Origin: Ephemerocybe angulata
Taxonomy: Eukaryota; Basidiomycota; Agaricomycetes; Agaricales; Psathyrellaceae
Reading direction: 5' to 3'
DNA length: 64,000 bases
Assembly: GCA_013368325.1 (NCBI GenBank)
Contig: JAACJK010000109.1
Coordinates: forward strand, 1,178,001 to 1,242,000
Made by a program: the position numbers and the translations under genes. The notes under the pieces are model-generated. The model was given only the letters and a program-made list of their open reading frames with translations. It was not told where the DNA came from and made no database searches. Below are positions 11,629-22,018 of the stretch, piece after piece; position 1 is the first letter of the stretch; each line of letters starts with the position of its first letter.

Positions 11629-13737
11629 ATGTCCAGCAGTCCTAATGTACACAATACACCACTTTGGCCTCCAAACCGCGCTAAGAAACGACGAGGGAAC
11701 GACGAGAACGAACCACCCGCAACACCAACGCCGAGTCGCGCTCTTCATAGCGAAGCCGACCTTGAAACACTCCGTCTGACAGACCGAAACCCTCTGGTCA
11801 ACAAGAGGCGTTATCAGAACGGATTTGTGGCCCCATCTCCCAAAACTCCGTCGAACAAGCCCTACACACTCGCATCCACTGGCCGGACTCGTCAAAAGCC
11901 CTTCATCTCGCCTACCCCCTTCGTTCTCCCTTCCCTGAAGTCAATACCATCTTCGGAATGGAACGAACTCGCCAGGAAACACGGCCTAATTACCAGTAGT
12001 CAATCACTACGCGACTACCAGGTTGAAGGGGCAAATCACATCATCGCTCGGGAGTCTGACCTTTGCATCGTCGCGCCAACTGGTGCTGGGAAGTCTACCC
12101 TCTGGACTCTCCCTCTCCTGGCGCAGAAGGGAGGAATATCACTGGTTGTTGTGCCTTTCACTAGTCTAGGTGTTCAAGGAGAGAATAGGTGAGTAGTAAA
12201 CATGATCTTGGTTGTTACATGTAGCTCACAAAATCTTCGCTGGCAGACATCGTGATTCTGCCATTTCGGCCACCTTCCTCAACTCCAAGAACTCAAGTCT
12301 ATCAGTGCTGGAAGGGATAGTGAAGATGGACGAAATGCATGTCGTTTACGCATGTCCCGAGATGCTCGAAACGCCGTCGGTTGCCCGTATTCTCCATTCA
12401 CCGTCATTCCAAGAGCGCTTGTCCGGCGTCTACATCGATGAGGCCCATGTTGTCTACGAGAGTCTGTCGTGGCGCCCAACTTACACTCGCCTCCATCTCC
12501 TTCGTCAAATCCTCGGCACATCGATTCCGCTTATTGCGATGTCTGCGACACTTCCCGACCGTTACAGGCAAGCCCTCGTTCTGTACGCGGGACTGCGCGC
12601 CGACTACCACCTAATCAACCTCGGGAACTTTCGACCAGAGCTGTCAACTATTGTGAAGTTGATGATGCATGCCGCGACGACTTTTATGGACCTCGAATTC
12701 GTCCTCGCATTAGCTCGCCAATTCACGATTATCATCTACTCCGATGATCTCGAGACCTTGACTCGGATGTTCTGGTGGTTTTACAAGAAGCTCGTCTCCG
12801 CCCGTCTTCCTGTCAGCTGGCTCAATGTTCTTCACGCCGGACTCTCTGACGAGCATCAACGGCTCTGCATTGACACCGTATGCGACGGGCGCGTTAGGAT
12901 TCTCCTTGGCTCAGATAAGATTGGTGCTGGGATGGACTTCCCGTCCGTTGGAGTGGTTATTCAGTACCAATGTCGTGGGTTGTCCCTTGTTCGATGGGAG
13001 CAACGTAAGGGAAGGGGTGCTCGTCGCCAAGGACTCACGGCAACTGGCATTCTCTTGGTTGAGAAGTCGATGGCAGGAGATGCAAAGAAGCTCAAATCAG
13101 AAGACCAAGGTCTTCTCGATCTCATTCATTCAAAGGATGATTGCTTACAGAGCGTCGTTGATAAGGCACTCGAGAATCCGCCCCGCCTTGAACGCCCTCC
13201 CTGTTCATGTTGCAGCAACTGCTGCCAGAGCTTCAAAGCATCACCCACCAGTATACCTTCATGCCAGAGCACACTCGGAAGTCAGCACCACGGGGCTCGC
13301 TAGCGGACACCGATGCAAAGAAGATCTATGAGGATTTACGGCTGTGGAGAACGAAGGAGTGGGAGGAGAGGTGGAAGGAGGAATGGCCAGGGTATGGACC
13401 GGAGTGCATAATCTCGACGGCGGATATGCACGCACTCGCAAATCGCGCGCACGCAGTCATAACAATTGACGACATCGACTCAATGACATCCATCCCGCAT
13501 CTCAGCACTCTCGGCACCTCACTGCTCAGCGCTCTTCACTCCTCAGTCCGCCGTGTATGTGGAGAAGATGCTCTAGAAGACTCGGTTCCCGCACCTGTGG
13601 TTGAACTCGAAATACCGCGGAATTTACGCTGGCAGTCTCCCCAAGATCCCGGGACTATCGAAGCTGCGGAGGAGCAGGCCGAGATTAATCGGCGAGTAGG
13701 AAGGCTTGCTATGGGTGAAGGTGTTCTGGAATTCTAG
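11629..13737 (+). CDS. RecQ-like SF2 DNA helicase of the transposon
   Basis: Proposed exons 11629-12188, 12247-13250 and 13286-13737 give 671 residues. SF2 motifs in order: I APTGAGKSTL, Ia VVVPFTSL, II YIDEAH (DEAH box), III AMSATLP, V SDKIGAGMDFPSVGVVIQYQ, VI QRKGRGARR. A cysteine cluster (CSCCSNCC) follows, as in the RecQ zinc-binding region. The N-terminal 120 residues are disordered. The last junction needs care: frames change near 13250, explained either by a 35-nt GTATAC...CAG intron or by a one-base frameshift. RecQ helicases unwind DNA 3'-5'; here it probably serves transposition or replication of the element. The gene lies within the inverted repeats, convergent with the DUF6589 gene. 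Confidence 0.85.
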
Positions 13738-13795
13738 GTAGCGAGAAATGAAATTAATTTGTATTCTATGATATATGACTGGCGCTAAATTGGCG

Positions 13796-16584
13796 CTAAA
13801 ACACTTCTTCAACTGAATTCCCAACTTCTACCCCTTCATAACCATCTGCATCCCCAAGAGTGAACTCAATTGGAGCATCCTCGGCGGAGATTGTAAGTGC
13901 CTCCTCAATGACATCGACTAACGAGTCGATGGGCTGCTCGGGTGTGGCAGAAGTGCTGTGCCGTGCTTGAAGACGCAGTTTGTGTCGTTCGAGATGCCGG
14001 CGATGCCCTCCATTTGCGCCTGAAACGCGTTGAAGGCCAAAGCGATATAGATCTACCACATCATGCTTCGAGGGCTTATCCTTTGTGAATTCAAATATGT
14101 TGTGGCTGTCGAGGTGTCGAAGTAAAATGCGGACATCGTTTCTTTGCCCGACGTGTGCGTGCCGTTGATTAAGAGCCTCGACCCCCATCTCTTCGAAGAC
14201 CCTGTCGGTAAGATCTTGAAGGAGCCCCATTGCTGGAACAACCTTTTCCAAAACAGCTGGGGATGCGTTCGAGCCGTGTGCTTTTTCTTTGACACGGTCG
14301 TTGAGGTGCTCGACTCGAATGTCCGATGGTTTGAAGTCCTCGATGCGGCCTCTTGGGTTGAAGAACATGCCTTTGAATGCAACGTCGCCGTAAGGACTCG
14401 GCCAATCATGTATGACATTGTGCAGGGTCTCCATACACTCGTTAGAGTAATTAAAGGACCCTGCTGCATAGAACATGGGCATCCAGTACTTGATCATCCG
14501 GAGTACGCGAGTAGGGTGGCCTCGTTTCACAGCATCATGCATTTCTCGCAAGGTCATGATGTCGTGAAAGAGTAGAATAGCGTGCCCACTCTCCGTCTCT
14601 CCCTTCAGTGATTTAACACCAGAATCTTCGAGCCTGTCCGGAGACGGAATGAGAAATGAATCCACCACTTGCATCGCAACTTGAGACAGCTTGAGACGGC
14701 TTTCATCCGATTCTTTGAGGTATGCAGCGAGTGCTTCAGGTGTGGATTTCTTGGTGCTCGTCATTGCAGCCTTAAGAACAAGTGCTTGAAGCACGACGTC
14801 CAAAAATCGAAGCCAGGCATAGTAGTTAATCTTGCGTGGGTTGACGTCGCCGCGGTTTGGAAGGAGTTTATGCAATGTGGAGAGGGAGACGGCATCCGTA
14901 CTTCCTTCGGTGCCCCAGCTGTTTCCTGCAAATGCCGCAATAAAATTCATCTCGTAATGCATGAGGCCTCCAACCATGCTGAAGCTTGAGAAGTGGTCGA
15001 AAGCGTGAGGTGAGAGGTCGACTGCGCGCTGATCTTGAGCTGCCCGGTCCCGCGCAACTGTCAGGCGGTCGCCGAGTACCGTATACATCGTGTCTTCGAA
15101 AGCGGCCTTCGGAATTCCAAGGACCTTGGTCCAATAGTGCTCCAGAACAATCATATTTCCTCGAGTCGAGCCTTGCTCTTGGTCGAAGGTGGGTAAGTAG
15201 TGTTCTTCAGTTTTGATGGGGGCGATGGGATTGGCTTCGGTGAATTTGGGTATCGTAGAGCGTAGGTGGTCGAGGCCGTCCAGGATATCGACCAGAATAG
15301 TCTGTACATGCATACTTGCATTTTCTCTGAATGCCCGGTGATCGCTGCTTGACGGGAGAATGTCCGAGAGTGCATCGCGCGGGTTGATGAGGTGCCGTGA
15401 GCCAGCCTTTTCCTTGAATTGTCCGATCGACGTGACTTCTGCTGCAGTCTTTTCCGGTGGTGTGGGTAGGATAACCAGGAGGGCAGATACCTGATCGTGG
15501 GTTTGAGTTTTGTGTGATGCTGAGGCCTCCCAAGCTCGAGACACCCAGTTGAAGTTGTCGTAGGGGAGCATCTTGATCTTTGATGGGTCGTTGGCTGCAA
15601 TCCTTGCATTTGCCTGCGAGCTTTTGCTGAGAGCGGCCACAGCTCGGATCTGGTAAGGATACGACGAGCATATACCATACTGATTCATCATCTGAACGAG
15701 CCGCTTAGGAACCGATCCATCCCAGAGCATTAATGAGTTTATTCCTTGGTGATAGTTGAGCTTCATACTACGAAGGTTCAACGCCATTGAGGTGATCATA
15801 ATACGTCCCTAAGATGTCATGAGAACGGCTCTCGAAGTACTGAGAATGAAGAGTGACTTACAAAGTCCCTATTGCGCCCAGATTCGTATCCAGGAGGAGG
15901 GGAGGTAAAGGCCCGAACCACCTTCGAGAAGTGCGGGGTCAACCGAGCATAGACCGATGCGAGCGACTTCAGGTCGAATTCAGCGACGGTTTGCGCTGTA
16001 ACCTCATCTGCAGGGAGACGAAGCTGCTTCACAGCCTTGGCGTGAGGTCCTTCGGATGCACGGCTTGAGAGGTAGTCCGCTTCGCGTTCGCAAATGGCAG
16101 CCGCCTTATCCATCACCCATTCCACCAAAGAATCATCCCTTAGTCCACCACAAGCGTCCCACCACACGTCCATCATGCTCAAGTGCGAATTCTCTGCATA
16201 GAACATGTTCGCCGCTGCCTTCAGGTCCGAGTCCTTCGACAGGAAAAGCCCTGACGCAAACTGATAGAACGAAAACCGCGAGTACATGCTTCTCATGTGT
16301 TCCAGTGTTGAAAGGACTTTCTGATCTGTTGACATTGGCGAGGCCCGTTTTAACTTCACAAAAAAGTCTTCGTCGTCTTCGTCGTCTTCCGGAATGTCAT
16401 CATCGAACCCAGCAACCATTCGAAGTTCTTCCTTGGTGGGGGTAGGTAGCTCGGGCGGGGAAGATGGGCGAAAGGGGGAGCTTGCTGCTTCAGCCTCCGA
16501 ATAGTCGTCTGCGTACTCAATTCCGGGCAAAGAGAACCGATATCTCTGTCGTGTGGATGGAGGAGAACGCGTTGGAGATGTCAT
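13796..16584 (-). CDS. DUF6589 protein, candidate transposase of the element
   Basis: Exons 16584-15862 and 15808-13796, with a 53-nt intron and matching phase, give 911 residues. The N-terminal 100 residues are disordered and acidic (DDDIPEDDEDDEDF). The rest is one long globular region with the features I associate with fungal DUF6589 proteins: MSKLYHQ-like SMKLNYHQGINSLMLWDG, SFNYSNECMETLHNVIHDWP, DIRVEHLNDRVKEKAHG and LNQRHAHVG near the end. No RNase-H DD[E/D], tyrosine-recombinase or HUH motif was recognised by eye, although many conserved Asp, Glu and His residues are available. The start codon lies 28 bp inside the right inverted repeat, mirroring the helicase gene. The role as transposase is inferred from it being the only other protein of the element. 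Confidence 0.85.
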
Positions 16585-16612
16585 TTGTGATAAATAGATG
16601 ATATAAGATAGG

Positions 16613-16830
16613 ATAACGCGAGGATATGAGACGAAGAGACGACGACGCGAACGAAATGAGCGCGACCTGATGCTTACGTGATGGCTTCGCAGCCTTGAGA
16701 TTCGAGCCCGACGACCTCCGAAATCCCCGAACGCATACCCCTCACAACGCCGTTGATCATTTCCCAGACGTTGGCGGTAGCGAATCCATTTATGGACAAG
16801 CGAACGCAAACGGATGGGTAGCCGAGACTA
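16613..16830 (-). repeat. Right terminal inverted repeat, 218 bp
   Basis: This is an exact inverted copy of 11369-11586. It provides the upstream region of the DUF6589 gene, and its outer end is fused in frame to the 5' part of PAF-acetylhydrolase exon 1. Confidence 0.96.
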
Positions 16831-16839
16831 TTCCCCAGT
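16831..16839. repeat. Right copy of 9-bp target-site duplication
   Basis: TTCCCCAGT immediately outside the right inverted repeat, identical to 11360-11368. Confidence 0.95.
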
Positions 16840-16943
16840 CTAATCTTTACGCTTCCAATTGTCCGCGGAGGTTGCACTGGGGTAACGAAGGTCGTCACTG
16901 CCACTGGGTACCGCCCTGCAATGGCAGGTAGAAAGAGCTTCAT
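16831..16943 (-). pseudogene. PAF-acetylhydrolase gene, 5' part of exon 1
   Basis: It starts at ATG 16943 (MKLFLPAIAGRYPVAVTTF) and runs 37 codons plus two bases into the right inverted repeat. Sequence and phase continue exactly into 11359 downward once the element and one target-site copy are removed. Translation as present would read through the inverted repeat in frame for a further 52 residues before a stop at the TAA of the GTAA donor sequence, giving a short chimeric product unless spliced. Confidence 0.88.
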
Positions 16944-17634
16944 GAAGTTACTGGCAATGACGTTCGAGTACAAGATGGTCAAGGATTCGTGAAAGCCGAG
17001 TGGTAAAATAAGTGGCGCCCGCAGCTCATGCTCGCTGACCGGCTATTACATTCAGCAATGACGCCGGTTGGCCCGGGAGGATGATGGAGGACGATGCCAT
17101 CATCTGCATCCACCTCCTCCGGTCCACGTGCGCCCCTATCTCCTCATTTTAGGCACGCGACGCGTCTCAGTGGCTCGCGTCTTGCAGGTGTGGGGTTTCA
17201 GCATCGCAGGTTCATAGGAGTATTGTTCTCGCAGGCGGTCCGTAATAACTGGCACGTCCAAGCACCCACGTACACTCAACTCAATTACGTCTTGTCTCTT
17301 CCATAAGAATTCGAAGCACAACAACTGGAAAGTCGATACTGATAGTTATACATGTTGATTATGGGAAAGTACAGCTAGGAAGGGAACTTGAAAGCGATGG
17401 TCGTTATGACATGTAGTACAAAGGGCGATAATGAAGCTGGTTGCTCCTCGCAATGTCCGCACTGGGATGTGTATGCATGGGATGGGTGTGCGCAGAGTAA
17501 CAAATGAAGGCGAGAAATGTGTCGCGAGATGCAGAGTGTTTATAGAGGGAGCCAAAGGAAGGAAACCACACAGCGATTAAGGCAAACAGCAGTGAGAATA
17601 TCGGGAAACTCTAAGTATAGGTGAGGGTCGCCGA
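16944..17634. other. Intergenic, PAF-acetylhydrolase promoter side and GRR1 3' flank
   Basis: About 690 bp upstream of the disrupted PAF-acetylhydrolase start and downstream of the GRR1 stop. Frames present are short and show no family resemblance. No RNA gene was recognised. Confidence 0.5.
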
Positions 17635-20482
17635 TTAGAAGTGGGCCTGGCGACCCGTATTCGATGGTGTTCCAGACCCGCCTTCACCAGTACTAGGTGG
17701 GCCGCCAGGAGCTCGGCCGAATAAATAATGCTCCGCCGTGTTCAACCCATTCCTGATCCTAGACCTGAGCTGGTGCCCTCGGCGTTCAGCCGTCGCCTCT
17801 CGTCTTTGCCGACTAGACCTACTCTCCCTCTCCCTAGCCCTCATTACGACTGGCGGCTGCTGTGCCAGCCCTCTATCCTGAGGAAGGGTCGAACCACCGA
17901 TGGGAGGGTTCATCGTGAAAGCAGACATGCTGCCAGGGTCCGACATGGACCGGTTGGGTGAACGTCCGCTCGATGAAGGCGGCAACGGTGGGTTATCCAC
18001 CTCCATGAAGGGCTGTCGCGGAGTCGTGTCCCTCATTTGGATTGAGGGGGTCGAACCAGCGGTGGCACCAGTGCTTGAACCTCCTTGCGTCCCACGCCCG
18101 TGACCTATTTCCGCGAAGTTCAAATCAGGTGTCATCGTGCCCGTCGGACGGTAGAAGTGAGGATTAATGGGTGGGGGCAGGTCGCCGGCGTTGATTGAAT
18201 CGTGTGGAAAACGAGGAGGCGGAGCGCTGGCGCGAGTCAGCTCAGGAGGACCATAGAAGGGTCCATAGCCACTAGTGAGGAAGTCTTGCACAGCCTGCAG
18301 CTGCGCCTCATTGGGGGTGGTAAGAGGTTCGATTATAGGCAGCACGTCGGCAATGCTTCGCTGCTCTGGGCGACCAGAGCGGACTTGCTGAAGGTGTTGG
18401 TTCAGCGCGCTAGTTGCACCTTGAACCGCATTATCTGCTTGCATACGATTTGCAGCAGAGCCACGGATGACTGGCTCGGAAGTAGGGAAAACGGTGGGTG
18501 CGGTACGATGGGCCCTAAGAGCGAGTTCGTACATCCGAGGGTTGTACCCTCTCGTAGGGGCGACATGGCCCGGCGGCGGTGTGTGGACGGGCTCAAACGC
18601 GTCGTCAAGGTCCCTCTCGTCTTCAGGGGTATCTTGAAAGGTTTCGGTATCGTCATCCTCCTCCTCATATTCGGTGTCGTCGGTCCCATTTTGCTCCGTA
18701 ATCCGGTCGAACAATTCAGTCAAATAGGAGCGTAACTGAGAGATACCCTTTCCAGAAAAGACGCAGAACGACTGCCTCTGGGCACTGCTGAAATCCTGTA
18801 AGATCCAATCAGTGATCAGATATTTTGGCCGAAGATGAGAGATTGTTCACTTACTTTGGGCGCCTCTCGGCAAAACCTTTGAAGCTCGGCCTGGCGAAAG
18901 GCTGGAACACCGGTTAAGCTGAGATGCGTCAACTTGTGGAGTTTCAGGAGTAGGAAATGGACCGCCATGACTGAAATCTGGTCGCAGTACGAAAGATGGA
19001 TCCTTTCCAGCGTTGCGTGCCGTTCTCCTAGCGAGTAAATGGCTTCGTCGGTGAGATTGGCGACCCGTACGAGACCGATACGACGGAGCTTGGGCAAAGC
19101 GGATAGTTCAAATACAGACATATCCGTGAGATTGGTACAGTCTGAGCACAGTTATCAGCACGGAAAAGCTATATGAGAAGAAGGCGATCAGACTGACTCG
19201 CAAAGTCAACATATCTAATCCTGTTGCAAGCTCGGGCGAGCGTCTTCACGGACCTATCGGTGATCCTACAGGCATGTCCAAGGTGCAAGTAGTGTAGATT
19301 ACGGCCTAGTTGGCAGATCGCCTCGACCGAACGATCCGTGAGAAGAGCGCATTTCGACAAGACGAGGTTGCGAATCTTGGGGGCACGCGAGATGATACCT
19401 TCGACAGCGTCATCCGTTATCAACGCGCAGGCAGTGAGGTCCAGCATTCGCAGTTGTTCGCATGTCCGGTTGATATATAGAGGGGGTAGGTCGGCGTTGT
19501 CTTGCTGAGGGAAGGGGTTGGTGGGCTCGCCGTTCAAGTCGAGTCTGGGTGGTGCGGGGAAGGCGAGGTCTGTGAGATTTGTGCATTGGGAGAGGCGAAG
19601 TTCTCGCATGTGGACTGAGTAGAGCCATATGTTGCGGACCGATACGTCGGTAATGAGGGAGCACTGGTTGAGATCGATCTCCAACAACAATGGGCACCCC
19701 TTGACAATAGCCGAGACACCTTCGTCGGTGGCGGTTTCTAAGCCACTCAACTTGACTCGCCGAAGTAAAGGGCAATTCTGAGCCAAGGCCAGGAGCGCTG
19801 GGTCTCCAACTTTGACGCAACCTTGGAGGTTGATTCCCTGCAGGCGCTTCGCGACGACTGCGAATGCCGTGACGACCTCGTTCGTGGTTTCCTTGACATT
19901 GGTGAGGTCTACGGCGACGAGATTGGGGAATTGGACGAGGGCGGTCTCCAGTATGCCTGTAGATAGGAGCTTGCATCCGTTGAGAGTCAACCGTTCAAGA
20001 CGATCGCACCGTGAAAAGGTGATGAAGGTCTCGTCGCGGAGGTCGGGTCCCAGCGATAGGAAGTTCAGCCGGCGAATGAATTTGGCGTAGGTGAATGTCT
20101 GCTTGCGTTGTCTGAGGATCTTGGTCATCTTGTCCAGGGTCGACTGGCGGGTAAATGCCGGCTTGTGCCACAAAAGCTCCACGGCGCACTCGCACCAGGT
20201 CCGCGACACTCGAAGCGCATTGAGAAGGTCGCGGGGCTGGTGGAGATACTTGAGGACGGAGATGAGGACTTCGGGGGGTATCGATGCTATTGGCGATTCA
20301 ACTGCAACCTTCCTCAACGCCGGCGGGGAATGGGAATGGGAAGACCAGTGAGGCTGGACAACGGCGTCGAGGAAGAGGGGCTGGTCGCCGTTGAAAAAGT
20401 TGGACTGGGCGGGCTCCTCGTCGTCGTAGTCATCCGAGAGCGATGTATTGGAAGGTGCAAAGTGGCGATAGAGCATGGACAT
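17635..20482 (-). CDS. GRR1: GRR1-type F-box/leucine-rich-repeat protein (SCF substrate receptor)
   Basis: Exons 20482-19198, 19141-18855 and 18795-17635 give 910 residues. The F-box is at about residues 66-108 (SPIASIPPEVLISVLKYLHQ). Roughly a dozen amino-acid-type LRRs follow, with signatures such as RLERLTLNGCKLLS, LLEIDLNQCSLITD and LRMLDLTACALITD. A disordered C-terminal third follows. Grr1 recruits phosphorylated targets (G1 cyclins, nutrient-sensing factors) to the SCF ubiquitin ligase, linking glucose signalling and the cell cycle. Intron 1 uses a GTCAGT donor, a less common variant; the splice is supported because it restores the LRR FANCTNLTDMSVFEL across the junction. The gene is divergent from the Gag1-like gene, with 133 bp between start codons. 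Confidence 0.9.
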
Positions 20483-20615
20483 GAACGTTGTGGATAAGAA
20501 ACGAGGCGGCAGTCTGGATCAGAGGGGCAATCCCGAACCCTCACGTGCCAAGTCCATGCGGTCCTCGGAACTCTGGCCACAGAGTCTTGCAAGCTTGCCT
20601 TGAAAGAGCTCCTCC

Positions 20616-21266
20616 ATGCTAACAACTGAAGTCGCCAATAATCTCCAGTCTCACAAGAAAAAACAATCTCTGTCGCAGCAGGCCGCCTCAATTTTATTCA
20701 ACTCATCCAACACTCGCGCCACCAATGTCTTTGCAAGGTCCTCCAGCACAGAGAAATCACCAAATCCTCGTTTCTCCAGATTTGAGGAGCTTCTCGCAAC
20801 AACAGAAATGCCACCGTCGGGCCCGGAGTACTACGCTGCGAGGAGGAAATTGTGGCTGAAACCAGGCTGGGAGGGCACCCCCAAACCACGACCCCATTCC
20901 AACTCGCGACAGAAGCTCGAGGCCATATTGAATCAAACAAATGCCCTATACGACGACAATGCCTGGAAGAAGATTGACAGGGTCTGGAAGAACCTCGCTA
21001 ATGGCACACGGCTCTCAGAAAGACTCCCGATGGGTCTCATTGTATGTGTCCCTGTCGTCTGGCGTAACTTGGCGCCATATTGATCATCCATTCAATAGAT
21101 AAAGATTGTGCATGCTGCCTGGGTTCGCGATCACACTTGGCCAGCTGGATTCGAAGCTCCTGAACCCGACGATGTGGCTCCTCCAGAAGACGACACGGTT
21201 TCCGATCTTCAGCTCAATTCGTTGCAAGGGGATGGGTGTGTGGACTCGACGTCAGGGACGAAATAG
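20616..21266 (+). CDS. Gag1-like clamp domain (DUF4050) protein
   Basis: Exons 20616-21041 and 21099-21266 give 197 residues. The N-terminus is basic and polar. Residues about 68 onward hold [16 protein letters not shown], and later [11 protein letters not shown] joined across the intron to [17 protein letters not shown]. This is the pattern of the fungal DUF4050/Gag1-like clamp family, which in yeast is linked to TORC1 signalling. Function here is inferred only from that resemblance. The last 35 residues are acidic. It converges on LSM3, with the stop codons 141 bp apart. Confidence 0.7.
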
Positions 21267-21407
21267 TGGGAATGAGAAAAGCTGGAGAGAGCAGGGGCAT
21301 CTGGAAGTAACGACCGAATAATGTAAGTTCCGCAATGGCATGAATGAAATCATTGATGATACACGTATTGAGAGTCGACAAATCGAAACAGGCGTATTGC
21401 GAAGCGA

Positions 21408-21865
21408 TCATGTTCGAGCAGGAGGAGAAACCTGGAATAGCATGGATTAACGACCACAATGTAACACCAAGCTGCACTAAAATTATGCTTACAAGAATAA
21501 CACCGTCTCCTCTCACGAAAAGCATGTCCATTTTCCGTTTTGCGACCTGTACATAGTAAGTAAGGAGCAAAGCGCGATGTGCTGTAACCCTCACATTCAC
21601 CACGCTCTGGCCATTTGGTGCACTCTCCGTGTCGACGATCATGATAGTCTCCTCAGCATCACTCAAAATGAGGTTCATATGGCCATCATAAGCCTGAAAA
21701 CGAGCCATATATTGAGTCAAGGGCCACAACGAGCGAGCGGAGAGAACGCACATGAAGAATCCCAGTAACTTCTCTGTCTCCACGCAGCTTAACAAATACA
21801 CGCTCGCTCAGTGAAAGTCGTATCAAGTCAAAGGGCTCCTGGATACCAGAAGCTGAGGGGTCCAT
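21408..21865 (-). CDS. LSM3: U6 snRNA-associated Sm-like protein LSm3
   Basis: Four exons (21865-21752, 21693-21595, 21546-21493, 21431-21408) give 96 residues, the usual LSm3 size. The Sm1 motif is [19 protein letters not shown] followed by [11 protein letters not shown], and Sm2 is [24 protein letters not shown] at the start is characteristic of LSm3 itself. It is a subunit of the LSm2-8 ring on U6 snRNA (splicing) and of LSm1-7 (mRNA decay). An in-frame upstream extension to 21973 was rejected because MDPSASG is the typical N-terminus. The last coding exon is only 24 nt. Confidence 0.95.
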
Positions 21866-22018
21866 GGCCAGTGCGTCGAGGTTGAATCCAACCTCTCTGA
21901 ACGAGATCGCGATTCTGGTCGCGCTCCGTCCAGCGGCACGTGAAGTGACATTGAAACTCCGCTGGAAGTCCATCGTCGCCGTTTGACTCGATGAGCTCGC
22001 CTTTTACTGACAACCATC
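21866..22018. promoter_or_regulatory. Bidirectional promoter shared by two snRNP protein genes
   Basis: The 153 bp between the ATGs of LSM3 (minus) and U1-C (plus) must serve both. Both products are spliceosomal snRNP proteins, so co-regulation is plausible. No individual factor site was identified. Confidence 0.5.

Larger units (their letters stand above)
11369..16830. mobile_element. Complete DNA transposon encoding a RecQ-like helicase and a DUF6589 protein
   Basis: The 5,462-bp element is bounded by perfect 218-bp inverted repeats beginning TAGTCTCGGCTACCC and flanked by a 9-bp target-site duplication. It carries two convergent genes whose stop codons are 58 bp apart: an SF2 helicase (plus) and a 911-residue DUF6589 protein (minus). 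It sits inside exon 1 of a PAF-acetylhydrolase gene. The 9-bp duplication with long inverted repeats resembles Mutator-like elements. However, neither protein shows a recognisable MULE transposase, and KDZ elements make 8-bp duplications. It has none of the Helitron hallmarks (inverted repeats and a duplication are present, no Rep/HUH domain). I do not recognise a named superfamily; DUF6589 is the best candidate transposase by elimination. Confidence 0.93.

Noticed and set aside
11369..16830. Helitron, because a helicase is present
   Set aside because: Helitrons lack long inverted repeats and target-site duplications and use a Rep/HUH-Pif1 protein. Here the helicase is RecQ-like (DEAH) and the termini are inverted repeats.
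11369..16830. KDZ or Starship element
   Set aside because: KDZ elements make 8-bp duplications and carry a recognisable KDZ transposase. Starships carry a tyrosine recombinase (DUF3435) and are far larger. Neither feature is seen.
16674..16982. Separate short gene reading through the right inverted repeat
   Set aside because: It is the 5' part of the PAF-acetylhydrolase exon fused by chance to the repeat; the combination exists only at this insertion.
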